The notes under the pieces are model-generated. The model had not been told where the DNA came from. It worked only from the letters and a program-made list of their open reading frames with translations, and made no database searches. Below, piece after piece: positions 7,772 through 16,827 of a stretch of 64,000 bases of DNA (position 1 is its first letter; each line of letters starts with the position of its first letter). This DNA is from Methylocystis iwaonis (GTDB lineage Bacteria > Pseudomonadota > Alphaproteobacteria > Rhizobiales > Beijerinckiaceae). A program made the position numbers and the translations under genes. The DNA lies in NCBI RefSeq assembly GCF_027925385.1, contig NZ_AP027142.1:1036001-1100000 (forward strand). The letters run 5' to 3'.

Positions 7772-9022
7772 ATGAATCGCGCGAAACGCTGCATCTCACA
7801 CTTGGCTGGACTCTTCCGGCGCTCACGCTCGGGCTCCGTAGCGATGATCTTCGCGCTCGCGGCCGTGCCGGTCATGGCGTCGATCGGCGCCGCCTTGGAT
7901 CTCGCCTCGGCCTCCATGTTGAAGTCGCGTCTGCAGCACGCGGTCGACGAGGCGGCGCTCGTCGCGGCCAGAAACGCGAGCCTCACCCAGGCGGCGCGCC
8001 AGCAACTGGCTCAGTCGTCCGTCATCACGAATATGGGCTCGGCGGCGAGCGGCTTGAGTTTGACCGTCTCTGAAACAGAGCCGTCCGCCGGCCTCTATCA
8101 GGTGAACGGCGCTCTCGTCGTCCCGACGACCGTCATGAGAATTGTGAATATCAATTCGACCACGGTCAGCGCGAAGGCCGCCGCGAGCCTCGGGACAGCG
8201 GGGGCGGCGAGCTCGAACAGCGTTTGCCTCTTGGCGCTCAGCACGACCGCGAGCCCTGGATTGCTCGCCAATTCCAGTGTCGTCATCGATGCGCCGACCT
8301 GCGAGATCGACGTCGCCTCCAAGGGCTGGCCTGCGGCGACCTTCAACGGCGGCGACAGCTTCTCCGTTTCCAAGCTCTGCGTCGCGGGCACGCAAATCCT
8401 CAACAACGCCGGATCGATCCCGGCGCTCAGCACGGGGTGCCCGGTCGTCTCCGATCCCTTTGCGGGCAAGCTCCCGGCGGTCTCCGTCGGCGCCTGCACC
8501 GTCAGCAATCAGAATTACTCGGGCAATGTGACGCTCAACCCCGGGGTCTATTGCGGCGGATTCAATTTCAACGGCAGCGGGACGGTCACCTTCAATCCAG
8601 GTCTCTATGTGTTCAAGGGCGTCGGCTGGAACATGAACAGCGGCTGGACGATGAACGGCAATGGGGTGACCTTCTATTTTGCCGATTCGTCCTACATGCA
8701 GATCAACAGCGGCGTAACGGCGAATCTGACCGCCCCGACCTCCGGAACCTACGCGAATATCCTGATGTACGAGCCCGTCGGCCTGGCGCAGTCAGGGTTC
8801 ACCATCAACGGACAGGCGGGCCACAGCTTCCAGGGGCTCATTTACCTGCCGAGCCGAAACATCACCTTCAACAGCATGTCCAACGTCACCTCGGACGCCC
8901 TGACGATCGTGGTCAACTCGGTCATTTTGAACACGCTGAATTGGAGCTTCAAGAGCTCCGCCTATTCGATCGCCGGCGCAGGCGGCTCTAGCGGCGGCGC
9001 CGTGCCGCGGCTCGTGAATTGA
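7772..9022 (+). CDS. TadG-like pilus-assembly/secreted protein
   Basis: A 416-aa protein with a short basic N-terminus and one hydrophobic segment (about residues 20-48, SVAMIFALAAVPVMASIGAA), followed by the TadE/TadG-type motif with DLASASMLKSRLQ and AVDEAALVAA. The remaining 270 residues are Gly/Asn/Ser/Thr-rich with repeated strand-like motifs (FNFNGSGTVTFNPGLYVF), which looks like a beta-helix passenger rather than the usual von Willebrand domain. No other tad/flp gene is nearby. A good GGGGG ribosome-binding site precedes the ATG. Its role is probably at the cell surface, details unknown. Confidence 0.82.
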   Translation: MNRAKRCISHLAGLFRRSRSGSVAMIFALAAVPVMASIGAALDLASASMLKSRLQHAVDEAALVAARNASLTQAARQQLAQSSVITNMGSAASGLSLTVSETEPSAGLYQVNGALVVPTTVMRIVNINSTTVSAKAAASLGTAGAASSNSVCLLALSTTASPGLLANSSVVIDAPTCEIDVASKGWPAATFNGGDSFSVSKLCVAGTQILNNAGSIPALSTGCPVVSDPFAGKLPAVSVGACTVSNQNYSGNVTLNPGVYCGGFNFNGSGTVTFNPGLYVFKGVGWNMNSGWTMNGNGVTFYFADSSYMQINSGVTANLTAPTSGTYANILMYEPVGLAQSGFTINGQAGHSFQGLIYLPSRNITFNSMSNVTSDALTIVVNSVILNTLNWSFKSSAYSIAGAGGSSGGAVPRLVN

Positions 9023-9351
9023 CGCCGGTCTGAAGGCCACACAGAGGAAATCACCGCCGTCATTGCGAGGAGGCGGAGCCGACGAAGCAATCCAGGGCCG
9101 CATCGCCGCCCTGGATTGCTTCGCTTCGCCCGCAATGACGGGCATGGGATGACAAGGCCCCAAATGCGCGCTGCTCGAAACGGAAATGGAATGTGGCTTC
9201 GATCGTGACGCCCAAAAATATTTTGCCAAGATAATCGCGCGCGCCATTCAGCTTATATCGCGTAACCTTCTGTTTACGATGCTCGTTTCCATCGCGGTAA
9301 GCTTAACGGCGCACCTTCGCGGGGCCTTTTGGGGAGCCTCGTGTCGGGTCG
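9023..9351. other. Intergenic region with repeat C and an AT-rich stretch
   Basis: The gap holds a family C repeat at 9061-9139 and then a locally AT-rich segment (about 9210-9290) that probably contains the promoter of the downstream MipA-like gene. No convincing gene is seen. Confidence 0.6.
9061..9139. repeat. Repeat family C, copy 1
   Basis: Palindrome bounded by CATTGCGAGG and CGCAATGACGG with the inner pair GCAATCCAGGGC/GCCCTGGATTGC. It is almost identical, flank included, to 13561-13640; further copies lie at 23543-23623 and 44458-44538. Confidence 0.92.
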
Positions 9352-10158
9352 ATGTCGAAATTACTTGGAAAATGCTGTCTGGCCGCCCTTGTTTCCGTGT
9401 CGGCTGCAAAAGCGGAAAGTCTCGCCGATCCCAAGCCGGTCTCCGGATGGATCGTCACCGTGAGCGCGCATGGCGGCTTCTCGCAGACCTGGGAGGGGTC
9501 GAAAAATCTGTCGCCCTTCCTTCTGCCGGGCTTGTCGATGCGGCGCCCTGGCGCTTCGGTCGGCTTCAGCGCGCCGGACGAAGCGCCCGGCTTTGCGCTC
9601 TATGACAACGGCTTTCTGAAAGCGGGCGTTTCCGGCCGGCTGCGCGGCCCGCGCCAACAATCATCATGGGGAGAGCTCCATGGCGTCCATGACATCGATT
9701 GGACGGTCGAAGCGGGCGGATTTGCCGAATTCTGGACCTTCCAGAAGCTGCGCGCGCGGGCCGAGCTACGCCATGGCTTCCTCGGCCATCACGGCATGAT
9801 CGCCGAGATTTATCTCGACTGGGTGGAAAAGCACGGCGCCTGGACCTTTTCCATCGGCCCGCGCCTGACGATCGGCGATCAGGCTTACATGAACAAGCTT
9901 TTCGGCGTCACCTGGAAGGACGCGCTGGGCAATGGCTCCGTTCCACCCTATGTCGCGGCCTGGGGCGTGAAATCCTTCGGCGCCATGGCCGCCGTGAAAT
10001 ACGACTGGTCGCAGGATTGGTCGACGACCGCCTTCCTTCGCTACAACCGCCTCGTCGGCAGCGCGGCGGCCAGCCCATTGGTCACCAATCTCGGCTCGGC
10101 TAATCAATGGATGCTCGGCCTGAGCGTTTCCTACAGCTTCTACGTCGACATGTTTTGA
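9352..10158 (+). CDS. MipA/OmpV family outer-membrane protein
   Basis: A 268-aa protein with a signal peptide (MSKLLGKCCLAALVSVSAAKA) and a barrel-like pattern of alternating strands, ending in an aromatic outer-membrane signature (SVSYSFYVDMF, C-terminal Phe). The family includes MltA-interacting protein, which scaffolds murein hydrolases, and OmpV porin-like proteins. Start at the ATG at 9352. It has no operon partner on either side. Confidence 0.85.
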   Translation: MSKLLGKCCLAALVSVSAAKAESLADPKPVSGWIVTVSAHGGFSQTWEGSKNLSPFLLPGLSMRRPGASVGFSAPDEAPGFALYDNGFLKAGVSGRLRGPRQQSSWGELHGVHDIDWTVEAGGFAEFWTFQKLRARAELRHGFLGHHGMIAEIYLDWVEKHGAWTFSIGPRLTIGDQAYMNKLFGVTWKDALGNGSVPPYVAAWGVKSFGAMAAVKYDWSQDWSTTAFLRYNRLVGSAAASPLVTNLGSANQWMLGLSVSYSFYVDMF

Positions 10159-10238
10159 GGCGCGCCTGCGTCGGCATCCATAGCCTTTGTTAAGCACTCG
10201 CCGCCAAGACTGGCCGGGCGCGCGATGGTCGCGCGGCC

Positions 10239-11822
10239 ATGATTCGACGGGCACTGATGAGCGACGCAGCGAGGCGATTATTGGCGGACCCGGCTTTTGC
10301 GAGCGCCTCCCGCGCCGGCAAAGACGCGCGCGCCGCCAAAAATCCGCGGCTCGATATGATGCTCGTCTCCGGCGGCGACGAGCGGATTTGGCTCGATCCC
10401 GTCACGCGCCGCAACCGCTATGGCGTTCCCGCGGCGCCCGCGCCGGACGAGCTTTGGTTTTCTTCCTCGACGGCGAGCGCCGTGAGCCCGCGCGGCTATG
10501 ACGCCGCCGGCGGCGCCCTCGACGCCCTGTCGCGACCGGGCGCCGATCTTGCGGGCTGGTTCGACGAGATTCGCGCGCGGATCGTTGCGCTCTTCGGCGC
10601 GCCGGGCGTCGAGGTCGTTCTCACCGCCTCGGGCACGGAGGCGGGGCTCGCCGCGCTCGCAGTGGCCAAGGCGCTGCTGCGCCGCCCGATCGCGACGATT
10701 GTCGTCGCGCCGGAAGAAACCGGCAGCGGCGTGCCTTTGGCGGCCACGGGCGCGCATTTTGCCGGGACGGCGGCTTTCGAGCCGAATGTCGAAAAAGGGG
10801 CCCCGCTCGCCGGCTGGGAAAATGACGATGTGGTCATGCGCCGCGTCGCGATCCGCGACCCCTCAGGCTATCCGCGCGCGGCGGCGGAAGTCGACCGCGC
10901 CGCCGGTCTCGCCGTCGCCGAAGCCCTGCGCATGGGCCGCGCCACGCTGCTGCATCTGCTCGATTCCTCGAAGACCGGCCGGGCCGGGCCGCGCCGCGCC
11001 GCCGCGCGCGAAATTCTTGCGAGCGCCAGAGGCCGGGCGCTCGTTCTCGTCGACGCCAGCCAGCTTCGTTGCTCTTTCGACGACATCAAGGCCGATCTCG
11101 CGGCCGGCTTTCTGGTGATGATCACAGGATCGAAATTCGCCGGCGGGCCGCCGTTCTGCGGCGCTTTGCTCATTCCTGCCGACAAGGCCGAAACGCTGCG
11201 CGACATCGCCTTGCCGCCGGGATTCGCCGCCTATGCCGCGCAATCCGACTGGCCGCAATCCTTCGGCCGCGCCTTCGAGGCGGAGAATTTCGCGCCCGCC
11301 AATCTCGGACTAGGGCTGCGCTGGACCGCCGCGCTGGCGGAAATCGAGACTTACGCAAAAATAGAGGCGGGCCTGCGCGACGAGATCAAGATGCGTTTTG
11401 TGGAGGCCGCCCGTCGCGGCGTCGCCAGCAACGCCGAGCTGGACTTTCTCGACGCCGAGAACTGGCGTCTCGGCGGCAAGCCCGCGACGCTCTTTCCGAT
11501 CCTCGCCAATCACGGCGATCCGGCCCAGGCGCGCCTGATCTACGAGGCGCTGCGCGCGACGCGCGGCGCGCTCGTCGGCGACGACTATTCGCGCGCCTGT
11601 CACGTCGGTCAGCCCGTGCTGATCGGCGGCCGGGCGGCGTTGCGCCTGTGTCTCGGCATGCCGCAGGTGAACGCCGTCGCCGAGCGCGTGGGGCAGGGCC
11701 TCGACATCGACGCCGCTTTCCTGCCGCTGCGCCGCGACATGGAATTCTTGTTCCGCAAATGGGGCGCGCTGGCCAGGCATATCGGCGCCACTGGCGGCTT
11801 GACGCTCGCGGCGTCCAACTGA
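10239..11822 (+). CDS. PLP-dependent fold-type I enzyme, substrate unknown
   Basis: A 527-aa protein with the layout of class V-like aminotransferases/desulfurases: cofactor-phosphate region SGTEAGLAAL, an Asp that would pair with the pyridine nitrogen in VLVDASQL, and a candidate Schiff-base lysine in MITGSKFAGGPP (Lys299 counted from 10239). The C-terminal part carries a possible small domain. I cannot name a close characterised homologue. An alternative start is the ATG at 10257. The gene stands alone between mipA-like and pmtA-like genes; a lipid or amino-acid role is open. Confidence 0.72.
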   Translation: MIRRALMSDAARRLLADPAFASASRAGKDARAAKNPRLDMMLVSGGDERIWLDPVTRRNRYGVPAAPAPDELWFSSSTASAVSPRGYDAAGGALDALSRPGADLAGWFDEIRARIVALFGAPGVEVVLTASGTEAGLAALAVAKALLRRPIATIVVAPEETGSGVPLAATGAHFAGTAAFEPNVEKGAPLAGWENDDVVMRRVAIRDPSGYPRAAAEVDRAAGLAVAEALRMGRATLLHLLDSSKTGRAGPRRAAAREILASARGRALVLVDASQLRCSFDDIKADLAAGFLVMITGSKFAGGPPFCGALLIPADKAETLRDIALPPGFAAYAAQSDWPQSFGRAFEAENFAPANLGLGLRWTAALAEIETYAKIEAGLRDEIKMRFVEAARRGVASNAELDFLDAENWRLGGKPATLFPILANHGDPAQARLIYEALRATRGALVGDDYSRACHVGQPVLIGGRAALRLCLGMPQVNAVAERVGQGLDIDAAFLPLRRDMEFLFRKWGALARHIGATGGLTLAASN

Positions 11823-12031
11823 TCGAACCGCGCCATGCGGCCCGGGTCGCATGAAACGCAGGACTGGCTGGGGCTTTCTCGTTTCTGTCTCGCGAACCGG
11901 CGCGAACCCAGCGACCCGTCGCGTTGTCTTTATCCGGGCTCTCTTCTATTCTTACGCCCACGGCCCCCGCAGCGGGGCCGTTTGCGCGCCGCAAAACCAA
12001 AAAATAACAGCCGCATTTGGGGAAACCGCCC

Positions 12032-12646
12032 TTGCAGAACGCCAAAGCCTCGCTCGCCGACAGCGCCCGATTCATCAAGCAATGGATCGAAAATCCGCGG
12101 CTCATCGGCGCCGTCCAGCCCTCGGGGCCCGCGCTCGCCAAAACCATGGCGAGCTTTGTCGATCTTTCCCGCGAAGGTCCGATCGTGGAGCTTGGACCGG
12201 GCACCGGTCCCGTCACCAAGGCGCTGCTCGCGCGCGGCATTCCCGCCGAGCGGCTGGTGCTCGTCGAATATGAGGGGCGCTTCTGCCACATGCTCGCCGA
12301 GCGCTATCCCGGCGTGAAGATCGTGCAGGGCGACGCCTATGGGCTCAAGAAGACGCTCGCAGACAAGATCGACGGGCAGGTGGCGACGGTGGTCTCCAGC
12401 CTGCCGCTTCTCGTGCGCCCGGAACGCGATCGCGTCGAGCTGCTGCATCAGGCCTTCGAGCTGATGGGTGACGACGGTCTGTTCATCCAGTTCACCTATG
12501 GCCTGACCGTCTCGCCCATGCCGATCCATGCCCATGGGCTCAAAGGCTCCTATGTCGGGAAGGGCTCGGCGCCCGTTCTGTTGAACATCCCCCCGGCCCG
12601 CGTCTGGCGCTATCGCAAGGCCGGCCATGGCAGCGCAGTCGGGTGA
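12032..12646 (+). CDS. pmtA: Phospholipid N-methyltransferase (PmtA type)
   Basis: A 204-aa SAM-dependent methyltransferase of the Rhodobacter/Sinorhizobium PmtA group, which converts phosphatidylethanolamine stepwise to phosphatidylcholine at the inner membrane. Motif I is VELGPGTGPVT and the motif II/post-I region includes LVLVEYEGRFC; the N-terminal FIKQWIENPRLIGAVQPSG matches the family. The TTG at 12032 is chosen because GGGGA at 12019-12023 lies a proper distance upstream; a TTG at 12017 lies inside that purine stretch. Related KsgA-type methyltransferases are the main alternative. Confidence 0.85.
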   Translation: MQNAKASLADSARFIKQWIENPRLIGAVQPSGPALAKTMASFVDLSREGPIVELGPGTGPVTKALLARGIPAERLVLVEYEGRFCHMLAERYPGVKIVQGDAYGLKKTLADKIDGQVATVVSSLPLLVRPERDRVELLHQAFELMGDDGLFIQFTYGLTVSPMPIHAHGLKGSYVGKGSAPVLLNIPPARVWRYRKAGHGSAVG

Positions 12647-12654
12647 GGGGTTGT

Positions 12655-12790
12655 TTTCCTCTCCTTCATCCTGAGGAGGCCTCGAAGAGGCCGTCTCGAA
12701 GGACGACGGAGAGGAAAACGCGTCGCGATCGGACGTCCTCGTCCTTTGAGACGCCGCCTTCGGCAGCTCCTCAGGATAAGGACGTCCTCC
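12655..12790. repeat. Repeat family D, diverged copy
   Basis: Two hairpin halves related to 5286-5452 and 22514-22680 (TCCTGAGGAGG...CGTCTCGAAGGACG and the inverted TCCTTTGAGACG...CTCCTCAGGAT). It fills the gap between pmtA and pyrF. Confidence 0.8.
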
Positions 12791-12812
12791 AACTCACGCC
12801 GGAGACTCTTCC

Positions 12813-13505
12813 GTGTCGCAAGAAAGCGCTAGAGACCGCCTGATCGTCGCCCTCGACTTCGAAACGGTCGCGGACGCGCGCGCCTTGATCGCGACGCTCG
12901 GCGAGGCCGTCTCTTTCTACAAGATCGGCATGGAGCTCGCCTATGGCGGCGGGCTGGCGCTGGCGCATGAGCTCAAGGACGCCGGCAAGCGCGTCTTCAT
13001 CGACCTGAAGCTCCATGACATCGGCGCCACCGTCGAGCGCGCGACGCGGCAGATCGCGCGCATGGGCGTGGATTTCCTGACCATCCACGCCTATCCGCAG
13101 ACCATGGCGGCGGCGCGCGCCGGGGCGGGCGAGCTGAAGCTTCTCGCCGTGACGGCGCTGACCTCTTATGACGACGCCGATCTCGAGGAGGCGGGCTACG
13201 CTTATGGCGTCGCCGACCTCGTCGCCCGCCGCGCCGGCCAGGCCAAGGCGGCGGGGATCGACGGGCTGATCCTTTCTCCGCTGGAGCTTGCGACAATCCG
13301 GCCGCTCGTCGGCCCGGACATGCTGCTCGTCACCCCCGGCGTGCGTCCCGCCGGCGCGGACGTCGGCGATCAAAAGCGCATCACAACCCCGGCCCAGGCG
13401 ATCGCCGCAAGCGCCAATCACCTCGTCGTCGGCCGGCCGATCATCCGCGCCGCCGACCCGCGCGCGGCGGCGCAGGCCATCGTGGCGGAGATCGAGGGCG
13501 CCTAA
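12813..13505 (+). CDS. pyrF: Orotidine 5'-phosphate decarboxylase
   Basis: A 230-aa TIM-barrel enzyme that makes UMP from OMP in pyrimidine synthesis. The catalytic Asp-Lys array is in [10 protein letters not shown] and the C-terminal phosphate-binding loop is [21 protein letters not shown] opens the first strand. The start is GTG at 12813, preceded by GGAGA. Length is typical for the bacterial group I enzyme. Confidence 0.97.
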   Translation: MSQESARDRLIVALDFETVADARALIATLGEAVSFYKIGMELAYGGGLALAHELKDAGKRVFIDLKLHDIGATVERATRQIARMGVDFLTIHAYPQTMAAARAGAGELKLLAVTALTSYDDADLEEAGYAYGVADLVARRAGQAKAAGIDGLILSPLELATIRPLVGPDMLLVTPGVRPAGADVGDQKRITTPAQAIAASANHLVVGRPIIRAADPRAAAQAIVAEIEGA

Positions 13506-13560
13506 ATCGGCGCCATTCCCGACGCTCGCGCAGTTTGGACACACAGGAAACCACCGCCGT

Positions 13561-13640
13561 CATTGCGAGGAGGCGGAGCCGACGAAGCAATCCAGGGCCG
13601 CATCGCTGCCCTGGATTGCTTCGCTTCGCTCGCAATGACG
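13561..13640. repeat. Repeat family C, copy 2
   Basis: Near-identical to 9061-9139, including the preceding ACCGCCGT. It follows pyrF and is joined directly to a family B half element. Confidence 0.92.
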
Positions 13641-13650
13641 GGCTCTCAGT

Positions 13651-13713
13651 AAAAACCAGCGCTTTTGTGGCTCTGGATTCCCCATCGCTTGCTTCGCAAG
13701 CGTCGGGAATGAC
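13651..13713. repeat. Repeat family B, half copy
   Basis: Carries the CTGGATTCC...TCGGGAATGAC half of family B, with the inner hairpin GCTTGCTTCGCAAGC. Confidence 0.85.
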
Positions 13714-13726
13714 AACGAGCCGTCTC

Positions 13727-14218
13727 TCAGGCGAAAAACGCCCAGAGGGCGAGGGCGACCGTCTGATTCACGGCCGCCGCCAAAGCCAGGAATTTCCCGA
13801 GCGTCGCCCGTCGCAGCTTCTGCACCTCGGCGGGCGTAGCCGACCGCGCGGCCATGCGGGCGAGCAGCAGGCGGTCTTCCACGAAATCAGCCGCGCTGAA
13901 GGCGACGGGCGCCACACAAAGAACCCAACGGCCGCCGTCGACGCATTGCAGCGATTCGGCGGCCGCCAGCGATCCCGCCGCGAGCGCCGCGCCGAGACAG
14001 GCGAGCAGCGCCAAATCATAAGGCGCAAGGACGCTTCTATATCCGTCGACGGAGGCGGAGCCGCTGGTCACCCAGCCGATGAATTCCTCGTCGCGATAAA
14101 AAACGGAGGTCTCCCAGCGCCGCGCCAGGACCGTCTCGCCGTGTTTTTGCGCTTCCCGGTTCGCCGCCCAATGCGCGGCGCCGGCGGCAAGAAGAAAGAA
14201 GACAGCAAGATAAAACAA
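13727..14218 (-). CDS. Membrane protein of unknown function
   Basis: A 163-aa product with an N-terminal hydrophobic segment (LAVFFLLAAGAAHWAA), two close hydrophobic stretches in the middle (about residues 66-110) and one at the C-terminus. I do not recognise the family. Read on the opposite strand to its neighbours and coding-like throughout (strong third-position GC). Lone gene with repeats at its 3' side. Confidence 0.6.
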   Translation of the reverse strand: MFYLAVFFLLAAGAAHWAANREAQKHGETVLARRWETSVFYRDEEFIGWVTSGSASVDGYRSVLAPYDLALLACLGAALAAGSLAAAESLQCVDGGRWVLCVAPVAFSAADFVEDRLLLARMAARSATPAEVQKLRRATLGKFLALAAAVNQTVALALWAFFA

Positions 14219-14315
14219 GACGGCCTCTCCTCTGGCGCTGGCGCGCCAAATTCAGCCAGCCCTCTATTTTTAGTTTTGCGTCGCGCGAAAACAAATTCAA
14301 CTGTCGGAGAAAAGC

Positions 14316-14528
14316 TTGCCTTATCGGACGAATGACGACCTGCCCGAAAATCTCCAGCGGCTTCTGCCGCTGCATGCGCAGGATATTTTCCGCGAGGCCT
14401 TCAACCACGCTTTCGCCGATCACCAAGGCGATCCCCGCCAGGAGGAGGCGGCGCATCGGATCGCCTGGGCGGCGGTGAAGCGCAGCTATGTGAAGACGAA
14501 AGAAGGCTGGCGGCGCCGGGAGGATTGA
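14316..14528 (+). CDS. chaB: ChaB family protein
   Basis: A 70-aa protein matching the ChaB family (MPYRTNDDLPENLQRLLP at the start, then A.RIAWAAVKRSY and a basic W-containing tail). ChaB was named as a putative regulator of the Ca2+/H+ antiporter ChaA, but its real role is poorly defined; no chaA is seen here. The start is TTG at 14316 after a GGAGAAAA site. Confidence 0.88.
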   Translation: MPYRTNDDLPENLQRLLPLHAQDIFREAFNHAFADHQGDPRQEEAAHRIAWAAVKRSYVKTKEGWRRRED

Positions 14529-14561
14529 ATACAGGCATCTTTCGTCATTAGCCGCTGAATA

Positions 14562-14690
14562 CCTCCCCTTTACGGGGAGGTCGGCGGCCAAAGGCCGCCG
14601 GGTGGGGTCCAAGCCGCATCGACTCCGTTTGGCCTGACCCCACCCGACCCCGCTTTCGCGGGGTCACCTTCCCCGTAAAGGGGAGGGATT
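14562..14690. repeat. Repeat family A, full copy
   Basis: Outer arms CCTCCCCTTTACGGGGAGG and CCCCGTAAAGGGGAGGG, with inner hairpins GGCGGCCAAAGGCCGCC and ACCCCGCTTTCGCGGGGT. It lies just upstream of hpnB, whose open frame runs back into it. Confidence 0.95.
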
Positions 14691-14778
14691 GGCTCGCTTC
14701 CAGCCTTCGCCGAATTGCCTCGCGATTGAAGCGCCGCTCTGGCCAGCCGGCGCCCGCGATGGTAGAAACCGCCGCGCC

Positions 14779-15936
14779 ATGGTTTTGACCCTCATCGCTC
14801 TCGCCGGGCTCGCCGCCTGGCTCTATCTCCTGATTTTCAATTCGGGTTTCTGGCGGCTCACCGAGCACGACCGAAGATTCGCGCCCGCAGGCGCGGTCGT
14901 TCCGCAGGGCGCCCATGTCGTCGCCATCGTCCCGGCGCGCGATGAGGCGGAGGTGATCGCGACCAGCGTCGCCTCCCTGCTGCAGCAGGAATTTTCCGGC
15001 CGTTTCGAGGTCGTTCTGGTCGACGACGAGAGCACGGACGGCACGGCCGACGTCGCCCGGGCCAAAGCCGCCGAGCTTGGCGCCGCCGAGCGCCTGACCA
15101 TCCTCCAATCCGGCGGCCCCTCGGACGGCTGGACCGGCAAGATCGCCGCCATGCACCGCGGCTTCACTTATATGCGCGGCCTCGAGAAGCAGCCCGACTT
15201 CGTGCTCTTCTGCGACGCCGACATCGCCTTCGCGCCGCCGGTTCTCTCCCGCCTCGTCGCCGGCGCCACGGCGCGCAAGACCGTGCTGTCCTCGCTGATG
15301 GTGAAGCTGCGCTGCGAGAGCGCGGCGGAGAAATGGTTCGTCCCGGCCTTCGTCTTCTTTTTCCAGATGCTCTACCCCTTCCGCGCCGTGAACGACCCCA
15401 AGAGCAAGGTCGCGGGCGCGGCAGGCGGGGTGATGCTGGTCCGTCCCGGGGCTTTGGCCGAGGCAGGCGGCCTGCCGGCGATCCGCGAGGCGCTGATCGA
15501 TGATTGCGCGCTCGGCGCGCTGATGAAGCGCCAGGGGCCGATCTGGCTCGGCCTCACCGACGATGTCCACAGCCTGCGCCCCTATCCGCGTCTTGCGGAC
15601 ATCGAAAAAATGGTGACGCGCTCGGCCTACGCCCAGCTCGATTATTCGCCCGTGAAGCTCGCCGGCGCGTTGCTCGGCATGATCGTCGTCTATCTTGCGC
15701 CGCCATTGCTCGCCATCTTCGGGGCGCCGCCGGCGCGGGAGATCGGGCTCGTCGCCTGGATGATCATGGCGCAGGCCTATATGCCGAGCTTGCGCTTCTA
15801 CGGCCTGTCGCGGGCGCGGGCCTTCGCTTTGCCGTTAATCGCGGCGTGTTATACGTGGTTTACCGTCGTTTCGGCCTCGCGGCACATGCGCGGCCGCGGC
15901 GGCGAGTGGAAAGGTCGTTTCCAGGCGCCCGCCTGA
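14779..15936 (+). CDS. hpnB: Hopene-associated glycosyltransferase HpnB
   Basis: A 385-aa GT2-type membrane glycosyltransferase of the HpnB group found in hopanoid loci. An N-terminal hydrophobic segment (LTLIALAGLAAWLYLLIF) is followed by the GT-A domain with VVLVDDESTDGTAD and the metal-binding FCDADI, and then C-terminal hydrophobic segments near residues 295-360. The ATG at 14779 is chosen; the upstream extension is made of repeat A. It is 12 bp from hpnC and heads the hpnB-C-D-E operon. The exact sugar acceptor of HpnB is not settled. Confidence 0.92.
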   Translation: MVLTLIALAGLAAWLYLLIFNSGFWRLTEHDRRFAPAGAVVPQGAHVVAIVPARDEAEVIATSVASLLQQEFSGRFEVVLVDDESTDGTADVARAKAAELGAAERLTILQSGGPSDGWTGKIAAMHRGFTYMRGLEKQPDFVLFCDADIAFAPPVLSRLVAGATARKTVLSSLMVKLRCESAAEKWFVPAFVFFFQMLYPFRAVNDPKSKVAGAAGGVMLVRPGALAEAGGLPAIREALIDDCALGALMKRQGPIWLGLTDDVHSLRPYPRLADIEKMVTRSAYAQLDYSPVKLAGALLGMIVVYLAPPLLAIFGAPPAREIGLVAWMIMAQAYMPSLRFYGLSRARAFALPLIAACYTWFTVVSASRHMRGRGGEWKGRFQAPA

Positions 15937-15948
15937 GCGAGAGGATTT

Positions 15949-16827
15949 ATGATCGACATTGCCGATACAAGCTCCGGCAAGACGCACCGCGACGAGAATT
16001 TTCCCGTCGCCTCGGTTCTCATCGCGCCGCGCCATCGCGCGCCGATCCTGGCCTTCTATGATTTCGTGCGCGCGGCGGACGACATCTCCGACCATGCCAC
16101 GCTGACGCCCGAGCAGAAGCTCGACCTCCTCGACCGGCTCGACGCCGCCCTGGTCGGCAATGGCCCCGACGAGCCCGTCGCGGCGCGGCTGCGGGAGCAA
16201 TGCCGCGCGCGCCGCCTCGATCCGCAGCACGCGCGCGATCTCATCGTCGCCTTCAAGCGCGACGTCACTTACTTGCGCTATCGCGATTGGGACGACCTCA
16301 TCTACTACTGCCGCTATTCGGCGATGCCGGTCGGCCGTTTCGTCTGCGATGTGCACGGCGAAGACCCGGCGCGCGTCTGGGCCGCCAATGACGCGCTTTG
16401 CGCCGCCTTGCAGGTGATCAACCATTTGCAGGATTGCGCGAAGGACTATCGCAATCTGAACCGCGTCTACATCACCGCCGAGGCGCTTTCCGCCCATGGC
16501 GGGGCGGTCGAGATGCTGAACGCGGCGCGCGCGCCGGCGCCGCTTCTGGCCGCTATCCGCGACCTCAACGAGAAAACCGCCGCGCTGCTCGACGAGTCGC
16601 GCATTTTCGCCGATCTGATCGACGATACGCGGCTGGCGATGGAAGTCGGCGCGATTCAAACGCTCGCCGAGCGGCTCGTCTTGCGGTTGCGGATCGCCGA
16701 TCCGCTGTGCGAGAAGGTGCATGAAGGCAAGCTCGGCTTTGCGCTCGCGGGCGCGATGGGCGCAGCCGGCGCCTTGATCCGGCGCATCTCCCGCCCGCGC
16801 CGCAAAACGGCGGATGTTCCCCAATGA
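15949..16827 (+). CDS. hpnC: Hydroxysqualene synthase HpnC
   Basis: A 292-aa member of the trans-isoprenyl diphosphate synthase (squalene/phytoene synthase) family. The first Asp-rich motif is FVRAADDISDH near residues 38-48, and the second region is INHLQDCAKDY. HpnC turns presqualene diphosphate into hydroxysqualene, acting after HpnD. A purine-rich GAGAGGAT precedes the ATG. Its stop overlaps the hpnD start (ATGA). Confidence 0.95.
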   Translation: MIDIADTSSGKTHRDENFPVASVLIAPRHRAPILAFYDFVRAADDISDHATLTPEQKLDLLDRLDAALVGNGPDEPVAARLREQCRARRLDPQHARDLIVAFKRDVTYLRYRDWDDLIYYCRYSAMPVGRFVCDVHGEDPARVWAANDALCAALQVINHLQDCAKDYRNLNRVYITAEALSAHGGAVEMLNAARAPAPLLAAIRDLNEKTAALLDESRIFADLIDDTRLAMEVGAIQTLAERLVLRLRIADPLCEKVHEGKLGFALAGAMGAAGALIRRISRPRRKTADVPQ

